Origin: an uncultured Collinsella sp. | GTDB taxonomy: Bacteria > Actinomycetota > Coriobacteriia > Coriobacteriales > Coriobacteriaceae | Assembly (NCBI GenBank): GCA_902478935.1 | Contig: CABSMV010000027.1 | Span: 1 to 17,765 of the forward strand | Direction of reading: 5' to 3' | DNA length: 17,765 nucleotides | Shown here: in pieces, positions 13,696 to 17,765 of the stretch | Layout of the letters: every line of letters starts with the position of its first letter | How positions within the stretch are numbered: the stretch's first letter is position 1 | Translations under genes and position numbers: made by a program | The notes under the pieces: generated by a model | What the model saw: the letters and a program-made list of their open reading frames with translations, nothing else | What the model was told of the DNA's origin: nothing | Database searches by the model: none

Positions 13696-13742
13696 AGTCT
13701 GGACTGTCATAAAGAGACTTGAACCGTGCGGAGCACAGCAGC

Positions 13743-14639
13743 CTAGATATGCTGACGAATCGCGTCGATATAGGCCCGACCGTAGCGCGTGAGCGTCGTG
13801 TTCTTGCGCGTAATAATGCCGATCTCCATGTACTCGTCCACGTCGAGCGGAATCGAGATAATGCCGGGGCCGTTGAGCTCGTGGCTGATCACGCCCGAGC
13901 ATACCGTGTAGCCGTTGAGGCCCATGGCCAAATTGAACAGCGTCGCACGGTCACGCACGCGGATATTCTTGCGACGCTCAAAGGTCGAGGTCAGCTCCTC
14001 GGAATAATAAAACGAGTTATAGCTGCCCTGCTCGTAGGACAGGAACGGGTAGTCTTCCAGATCCTCGAGCGTCACGCTGGAGCGGCCCGCCAGCGGATGG
14101 TCGGCGCAGACGAAGACATGCGGCGTGGCGCAGAAGAGCCCTTCGAACACGAGCTCGTTGGCCACCAGCATGCGCTCGATGACCTCGCGATTGTGCTCCG
14201 ACAGATACAGGATGCCCAGCTCGCTTTTCATATGCGCGACATCCTCGATAATCTCGTGGGTCTGCTCCTCGCGCAGGGTAAAGTCGTAGCGCGCGGCATC
14301 GAACTCGCGGATCACATCGACAAACGCATTAACGGCAAAGGAATAATGCTGGCAGCTCACACTAAAGTGCGGCACCTGCTCGGACGTACCTTTGTACTTG
14401 CCCTCGAGCAGGTCGGCCTGGTCGAGCACCTGGCGCGCGTACCCCAAGAAGGTCTCGCCTTCCTCGGACACAATGACACCCTTGTTGGTGCGCTCAAAGA
14501 TATGCACACCCATCTCGTTTTCGAGATCGCGGATCGACGCGGTAATCGAAGGCTGCGACACAAAGAGCCGGCGCGAGGCCTCGGTGATGCTGCCGCATTC
14601 GGCAACTTTGACGACATATCTGAGTTGCTGGAGCTTCAT
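13743..14639 (-). CDS. LysR-family transcriptional regulator
   Basis: A 298-residue DNA-binding regulator with an N-terminal winged helix-turn-helix (residues 1-60; MKLQQLRYVVKVAECGSITEASRRLFVSQPSIT is the typical opening, here split at positions 1-20 and 21-33) and a C-terminal effector-binding domain with the usual length. The start at 14639 is chosen because GGGAG lies 6 bases before it and the family begins there; an in-frame ATG ten codons upstream lies within the preceding gene's stop region. It starts 10 bases after the HAD gene stop and is probably co-transcribed with it. The methionine synthase gene follows downstream on the same strand with an inverted repeat suited to a LysR protein, so a MetR-like role sensing homocysteine or methionine is a reasonable inference from position only. 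The effector cannot be read from sequence. Confidence 0.92.
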   Translation of the reverse strand: MKLQQLRYVVKVAECGSITEASRRLFVSQPSITASIRDLENEMGVHIFERTNKGVIVSEEGETFLGYARQVLDQADLLEGKYKGTSEQVPHFSVSCQHYSFAVNAFVDVIREFDAARYDFTLREEQTHEIIEDVAHMKSELGILYLSEHNREVIERMLVANELVFEGLFCATPHVFVCADHPLAGRSSVTLEDLEDYPFLSYEQGSYNSFYYSEELTSTFERRKNIRVRDRATLFNLAMGLNGYTVCSGVISHELNGPGIISIPLDVDEYMEIGIITRKNTTLTRYGRAYIDAIRQHI

Positions 14640-14649
14640 GGCTTTCTCC

Positions 14650-15558
14650 CTAGACGTTCGTGACGTCAAAACCCGCCGTGTCCATTTGGCTCATAAACGA
14701 CGGCATCTCCCCCGTCGCGGCGCAGGCGGCAATCTGATGCAGAGCCCCGGCAACCGCATCATCTGCCGCAGCGCCAATATGCCAGCGTGCGGCAGCCGTG
14801 ACGGCCTCGTTGGCATTGGCGACTGCAACGGAGTTAGGAACGGCATCGATCATGGGCAAATCGTTATCGGAATCGCCAAATACGGCCACCTCGTCGGGCG
14901 TCAGGCCCAAAGCGCGCGCCAGCTCCAGCGCAGCGCAGCCCTTGTCCCAGCCGGTCGGAAGAACGTCGAACAGGCGCACGCGGTTGTTGGGAAACACGAG
15001 TGAGAGCTCCGGCACCTCAGCGGCAACACGCTCGCGCAGCTCGGCGAGCTCCTCGCGCGAACGGGCACTCCAGATATTCGCCTTGTATACCGGGGCATCG
15101 TCAACGACAGGACGACAGGGAGCCTCTTCGCCCTTGAGCCACGCGTTGCCGCCTGACTTCATGGCGCGACGCACACGCTCGGGATCGCTTGTCACGCAAT
15201 AGGCATCGTTATTCCAAAAGTCATCACCCAGACGGTAGACCTTCAAATACGTATCGTCGGTCTCCTGTTCAAAATAATCGGCTAAGCGCATAAGGACATC
15301 GTTATCGATTGCGCGCGAAGCGACTACTTCGCCATCGACAAACATCACCTGGCCGTTGCAAAACGCACCGGTCGAGAAGCACTCGGAGCGATTGCGGAAC
15401 ATCCAGCCCATCGCGGACGGCTGACGACCCGAAACCGGCCCAAAGTGCAAACCCGCCGCCTGCATGGCATGAATACCCTCAATGGCGTAGTCGCTGGCGC
15501 CGTCATGCCCGGCTGGAATCAGTGTATCGTCCATATCGGTCAGCACAAGTTTGATCAT
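14650..15558 (-). CDS. Cof-type HAD-IIB phosphatase
   Basis: A 302-residue hydrolase of the haloacid dehalogenase superfamily, Cof/subfamily IIB, typically cytoplasmic phosphatases of sugar phosphates, FMN or phosphorylated cofactor intermediates. Motif I is DMDDT with nucleophile Asp8 and acid Asp10. Motif II is Ser43 in SGR. Motif III is Lys206 in GWDKG, and motif IV is GDSDND (228-233). A cap domain of roughly residues 85-195 lies between motifs II and III, as expected for type IIB. The ATG at 15558 follows GAGGGGACC. It is the first gene of a minus-strand pair with the LysR regulator and is divergent from the thiamine operon, with the palindrome at 15600 between them. The substrate is unknown; divergence from thi genes hints at, but does not show, a cofactor-related substrate. 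Confidence 0.9.
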   Translation of the reverse strand: MIKLVLTDMDDTLIPAGHDGASDYAIEGIHAMQAAGLHFGPVSGRQPSAMGWMFRNRSECFSTGAFCNGQVMFVDGEVVASRAIDNDVLMRLADYFEQETDDTYLKVYRLGDDFWNNDAYCVTSDPERVRRAMKSGGNAWLKGEEAPCRPVVDDAPVYKANIWSARSREELAELRERVAAEVPELSLVFPNNRVRLFDVLPTGWDKGCAALELARALGLTPDEVAVFGDSDNDLPMIDAVPNSVAVANANEAVTAAARWHIGAAADDAVAGALHQIAACAATGEMPSFMSQMDTAGFDVTNV

Positions 15559-15599
15559 AAGGTCCCCTCGGTCATTCTTAATCCCATCTATTGTACCGA

Positions 15600-15699
15600 C
15601 CTGCCAAAAAGGGACAGGTTTATTTCGGCAGGTTTCATCTGGGAAAACGCAAAGTCCCAGTTGTTACCTGCCAAAATAAACCTGTCCCTTTTTGGCAGG
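15600..15699. repeat. 100-bp REP-like palindrome between the HAD and thiamine genes
   Basis: Arms 15600-15633 and 15666-15699 are 34-base inverted copies with a single difference, which still pairs as G-U in plus-strand RNA. The 32-base centre has its own hairpin, CTGGGA with TCCCAG. Each arm contains GGGACAGGTTTATTT or its complement, flanked by CTGCCAAAAA and GGCAGG. From memory this resembles the repetitive palindromes associated with Y1-type (RAYT) transposases; I could not check it. No transposase gene is in the window. It fills the space upstream of the TPP riboswitch and may also act as a two-way transcription barrier. Confidence 0.8.
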
Positions 15700-15704
15700 T
15701 GCGC

Positions 15705-15713
15705 TAGTATAGG
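15705..15713 (+). promoter_or_regulatory. Possible -10 region of the thiamine operon
   Basis: TAGTATAGG offers the overlapping -10-like hexamers TAGTAT and TATAGG, 14-22 bases before the riboswitch. The expected -35 region falls inside the right arm of the 15600 palindrome and has no good match to TTGACA. Confidence 0.3.
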
Positions 15714-15726
15714 GAACAACAGATTC

Positions 15727-15823
15727 GATGCGGGAGTGCCGGCGGTGCAAACCACAAGGCTGAGAGGGCAATGGGCCCAATCCTTTGAACCTGTCAGTTA
15801 ATGCTGGCGTAGGGAGCATGCCG
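15727..15823 (+). promoter_or_regulatory. TPP riboswitch (THI element)
   Basis: The conserved core of the thiamine pyrophosphate aptamer is plain: GGCTGAGAGGG at 15758-15768, CCTTTGAACCTG at 15782-15793 and AATGCTGGCGTAGGGAG at 15800-15816. The 5' strand GGGAGTGCC (15732-15740) and the closing ATGC/GCAT pair around it complete the fold. It precedes a strong terminator and then thiM. When TPP is bound the expected outcome is termination, so the operon is made only when thiamine is scarce. The edges are approximate. Confidence 0.95.
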
Positions 15824-15831
15824 CCTTTACA

Positions 15832-15863
15832 GGGGCGCTGTCTATGCACAGCGCCCCTTTTCT
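15832..15863 (+). terminator. Riboswitch-controlled intrinsic terminator
   Basis: GGGGCGCTGT (15832-15841) and ACAGCGCCCC (15848-15857) form a perfect 10-bp stem with loop CTATGC, followed by TTTTCT. It lies 8-9 bases past the aptamer and 20 bases before the thiM start. I could not identify the alternative antiterminator pairing with certainty. Confidence 0.9.
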
Positions 15864-15883
15864 ATGCCAAGGAGGCATGTGCA

Positions 15884-16723
15884 GTGATTGATTCGGAACA
15901 GCTTAAGCAACATATGGTCAAGGCCGTGGAGGAGATTCGCGCTACCAATCCGATGGCCGGTTCCATCACCAACACGGTGACGATCGACTTTGTCGCCAAC
16001 GCGCAGCTCGCCGTGGGCGGATCGGCCGCCATGGTCTATCTGCCCGACGAGGGCGAGGCACTCGTTGCCGGCGGCGGCGCCATCTATCTCAACATGGGCA
16101 CGCTCTTCCCCATTTACGAGCAAACGATTCCCCGCGCGGCCAAGGCGGCACACGACGCCGGTAAGCCCTGGGTGCTCGATCCGGTGGGCCTGGGTATCGG
16201 TAGCCTGCGCACCCAGCTGGTCAACGAGCTCAAGCAGTACAAGCCCGCCATCGTGCGCGGCAACGCCTCCGAGATTATCGCGCTCGCCGGCCTGTGGGGT
16301 CTTGAGGGCGAAGCGGCCGATCTGAGCCGCGTGCGCGGTGTCGATACCACCGACACGGTCGACGCCGCCCGTGGTGCCGCCGTGGCGCTCGCTCGCCACA
16401 CCGGTGGCGCCGTTGTGGTCTCGGGCGAAGTCGACCTGATCACCGACGGCACGACGGTGGCCAAGTCTCACGGCGGCAGCCCGCTCATGTCCAAGATCAC
16501 CGGCTGCGGCTGCTCGCAGGGCGGCGTGCTGGCCGTGTACGCCTGCGCCGCCGACCCGTTTACGGCAGCCGTCTGCGGCACCGCCGTCTACAACGTGGCC
16601 GGCACGCGTGCCGCCGCTGTCGCCGACGCCCCGGCAAGCTTTAAGGTCGCCTTTATCGACGAGCTCTACCGCGCAACCGCCCAAGACATCGCCGATAACC
16701 GACTCGAGCTCGAGGAGGCATAG
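15884..16723 (+). CDS. thiM: Hydroxyethylthiazole kinase
   Basis: ThiM phosphorylates 4-methyl-5-(2-hydroxyethyl)thiazole, a salvage step feeding thiamine phosphate synthesis. The 279-residue protein has the family opening SITNTVTIDFVANAQLAVGG (27-46), the WVLDPVGLGIGSLR segment (96-109), RGNASEI (125-131) and the ATP-site TGCGC (206-210) whose Cys210 corresponds to the conserved catalytic Cys. The start is a GTG at 15884, preceded by a strong AAGGAGG 8 bases away. The frame is open further upstream, but that part is the riboswitch and terminator, so an earlier start is rejected. It is the first gene of a TPP-controlled operon; the next gene follows 3 bases after the stop. Function is secure from family similarity and context. 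Confidence 0.95.
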   Translation: MIDSEQLKQHMVKAVEEIRATNPMAGSITNTVTIDFVANAQLAVGGSAAMVYLPDEGEALVAGGGAIYLNMGTLFPIYEQTIPRAAKAAHDAGKPWVLDPVGLGIGSLRTQLVNELKQYKPAIVRGNASEIIALAGLWGLEGEAADLSRVRGVDTTDTVDAARGAAVALARHTGGAVVVSGEVDLITDGTTVAKSHGGSPLMSKITGCGCSQGGVLAVYACAADPFTAAVCGTAVYNVAGTRAAAVADAPASFKVAFIDELYRATAQDIADNRLELEEA

Positions 16724-16726
16724 GCC

Positions 16727-17068
16727 ATGTCCGAGCCCGCAACCAATGCCGGCATGAACACGCTCGTCGCCGTGGCCATCGCCCCGTGCGGCACCGGCGA
16801 TGAGCTATCCGCCGAGGTCGCCGAGGTCGTGCGTGTCATTCGCGAGAGCGGCCTGCCCAACCGCACCACCTCCATGTTCACCGAGATCGAGGGCGACTGG
16901 GACGAGGTCATGCAGGTCGTGCGCGACGCAACCTTTGTGTTGGCGAGCAAGGGCATCCGCACCGAAGTCGTGCTCAAAGCCGATATTCGACCCGGATTTA
17001 CCGACACCATGACCGGCAAGCTCGAACGCATGGAAGCGCAGATCAAAAAGCAGGAGGAAGCACGATGA
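16727..17068 (+). CDS. Thiamine-binding protein, MTH1187/UPF0045 family
   Basis: A 113-residue member of the MTH1187/YkoF-like small ferredoxin-fold family (Pfam Thiamine_BP). The family signatures are visible: a first strand VAVAIAPCGTGDELS, then TSMFTEIEGDWDEVMQVV (residues 48-65) and a late KADIRPGFTDTM. Members bind thiamine or its hydroxymethylpyrimidine precursor and occur beside thi genes, probably as a carrier or sensor in the cytoplasm rather than an enzyme. Length is normal (about 100 residues). GAGGAGG lies 9 bases before the start, inside the thiM 3' end. Its stop overlaps the next start as ATGA, giving translational coupling with thiE. An internal ATG at codon 10 lacks a ribosome site and is less likely. 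The exact ligand is inferred from the family and operon. Confidence 0.87.
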   Translation: MSEPATNAGMNTLVAVAIAPCGTGDELSAEVAEVVRVIRESGLPNRTTSMFTEIEGDWDEVMQVVRDATFVLASKGIRTEVVLKADIRPGFTDTMTGKLERMEAQIKKQEEAR

Positions 17069-17760
17069 GCATCCGCGACAACCTTGATATCTCGGCCTAT
17101 CTGGTACTCGGCCCCGAAAACACGCTCGGGCGTCCCGTGGGCGATGTGGTGGCCCAGGCACTCGACGCCGGCTTTACTTGCATTCAAGTGCGCTCCAAGG
17201 TGGCAAGCGCCCGCGAGATCATTGCGCTGACCGGCGACGCCGCACAGGCAATCGCACAGGCCGGCAAGACCGGTCAGGTCGCCCTGCTGATCGACGACCG
17301 TCTGGACTGTGTGCTTGCCGCGCGCGAGCAGGGTATTGCTGTCGACGGCGTGCACGTGGGTCAGAGCGACATTCCCGTCGAGGTCTGTCGCAAGCTGCTG
17401 GGCCCCGACGCCATCGTGGGCCTTTCGGCCCGTTGCGAGGAGATGCTCGAGTACGTCAAGACCGCCGACATGAGCCTAGTCGACTACCTGGGCATCGGCC
17501 CACTCCACGAGACCGAGACCAAGCGCGACTGCGGACGCGCGGCCGACGGCTCTATCATCACCAAGAGCTTTGAGGACCTGGCCGCACTCCACGCGGCAAG
17601 CCCCGTGCCCATCGTGGTGGGCGGCGGCGTCAAGACGGCCGACTTGCCGCAGCTTAAGGCAACCGGTGTCGATGGCTTCTTTGTGGTGAGCGCCGTCTGC
17701 AGTGCCGCCGATCCCTACGCCGCCGCCAAGGAGCTCGTCGACACCTGGCAGCAGGCATAG
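17065..17760 (+). CDS. thiE: Thiamine-phosphate synthase
   Basis: ThiE joins hydroxymethylpyrimidine diphosphate with thiazole phosphate to give thiamine phosphate, the step that uses the product of ThiM. The 231-residue TIM-barrel protein has IQVRSK (40-45), LLIDDRLD (74-81; the family more often has NDR), GVHVGQSD (95-102), GIGPLHETETK (143-153) and the phosphate-binding VVGGGV (184-189). The ATG overlaps the previous stop by 4 bases (ATGA) and has AGGAGGA upstream. The full gene ends 5 bases before the end of the window. A kinase for hydroxymethylpyrimidine (ThiD) is needed for the pathway and may follow outside the window; it is not here. Confidence 0.95.
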   Translation: MSIRDNLDISAYLVLGPENTLGRPVGDVVAQALDAGFTCIQVRSKVASAREIIALTGDAAQAIAQAGKTGQVALLIDDRLDCVLAAREQGIAVDGVHVGQSDIPVEVCRKLLGPDAIVGLSARCEEMLEYVKTADMSLVDYLGIGPLHETETKRDCGRAADGSIITKSFEDLAALHAASPVPIVVGGGVKTADLPQLKATGVDGFFVVSAVCSAADPYAAAKELVDTWQQA

Positions 17761-17765
17761 GCATA

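Noticed and set aside
13588..13742. SAM riboswitch upstream of the methionine synthase gene
   Set aside because: The gap is short, AT-rich and lacks S-box core motifs; palindromes for protein regulators fit better.
15785..15883. Upstream extension of thiM through an earlier ATG
   Set aside because: This stretch is the TPP aptamer and its terminator, so it cannot be coding; the GTG at 15884 has a proper AAGGAGG.
15877..15891. Four-codon ATG frame just before the thiM start
   Set aside because: Its ATG is one base from the Shine-Dalgarno sequence, too close for initiation; it is a chance frame.

Overview
The window reads as a chromosomal contig end from a GC-rich gut actinobacterium of the Coriobacteriia, most likely Collinsella or a close relative. 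That placement is an inference from a bile-salt-hydrolase-type enzyme, surface proteins with an LAATG sortase motif, GC-rich third codon positions and the overall gene set. No ribosomal RNA is present to settle it. The first 20 bases are not genomic: bases 2-20 are the 19-bp Tn5 mosaic end used in Nextera libraries.

Layout. (1) 21-2860: the 3' end of an EamA-type permease gene, then a complete Kup potassium transporter with a terminator. (2) 2877-4506, minus strand: a choloylglycine-hydrolase-family enzyme, and upstream of it a peptide-deformylase-like protein whose catalytic Glu is Met. They are separated by an intrinsic terminator and a 109-bp imperfect palindrome that overlaps the deformylase-like stop codon. 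(3) 4700-10157: an AzgA/PbuG-type purine permease followed by two tandem, diverged genes for wall-anchored beta-helix surface proteins. The second sits behind a preserved fossil of the permease's last 14 codons, stop and terminator, so the repeated unit is about 2.06 kb and includes the permease 3' end. (4) 10269-10934: a small alpha/beta-hydrolase esterase, convergent with (5) 10996-15558, four minus-strand genes in transcription order: HAD phosphatase, LysR regulator, core (MetE C-terminal-type) methionine synthase, uracil permease. A LysR-type box and a palindrome lie in front of the methionine synthase gene. (6) 15600-17760: a 100-bp REP-like palindrome, a TPP riboswitch with its terminator, and the operon thiM - thiamine-binding protein - thiE, probably continuing beyond the window.

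How the genes work together. The region is mostly small-molecule housekeeping: K+ uptake, purine and pyrimidine salvage, methionine synthesis and thiamine salvage under TPP control. Host-facing functions are a bile-salt or N-acyl amide hydrolase and the two surface proteins. I saw no CRISPR array, phage gene, transposase, tRNA or rRNA. The least ordinary items are the duplicated surface-protein locus with its permease fossil, the deformylase-like protein lacking the catalytic Glu, and the two large palindromes. I see no clear new multi-gene system.
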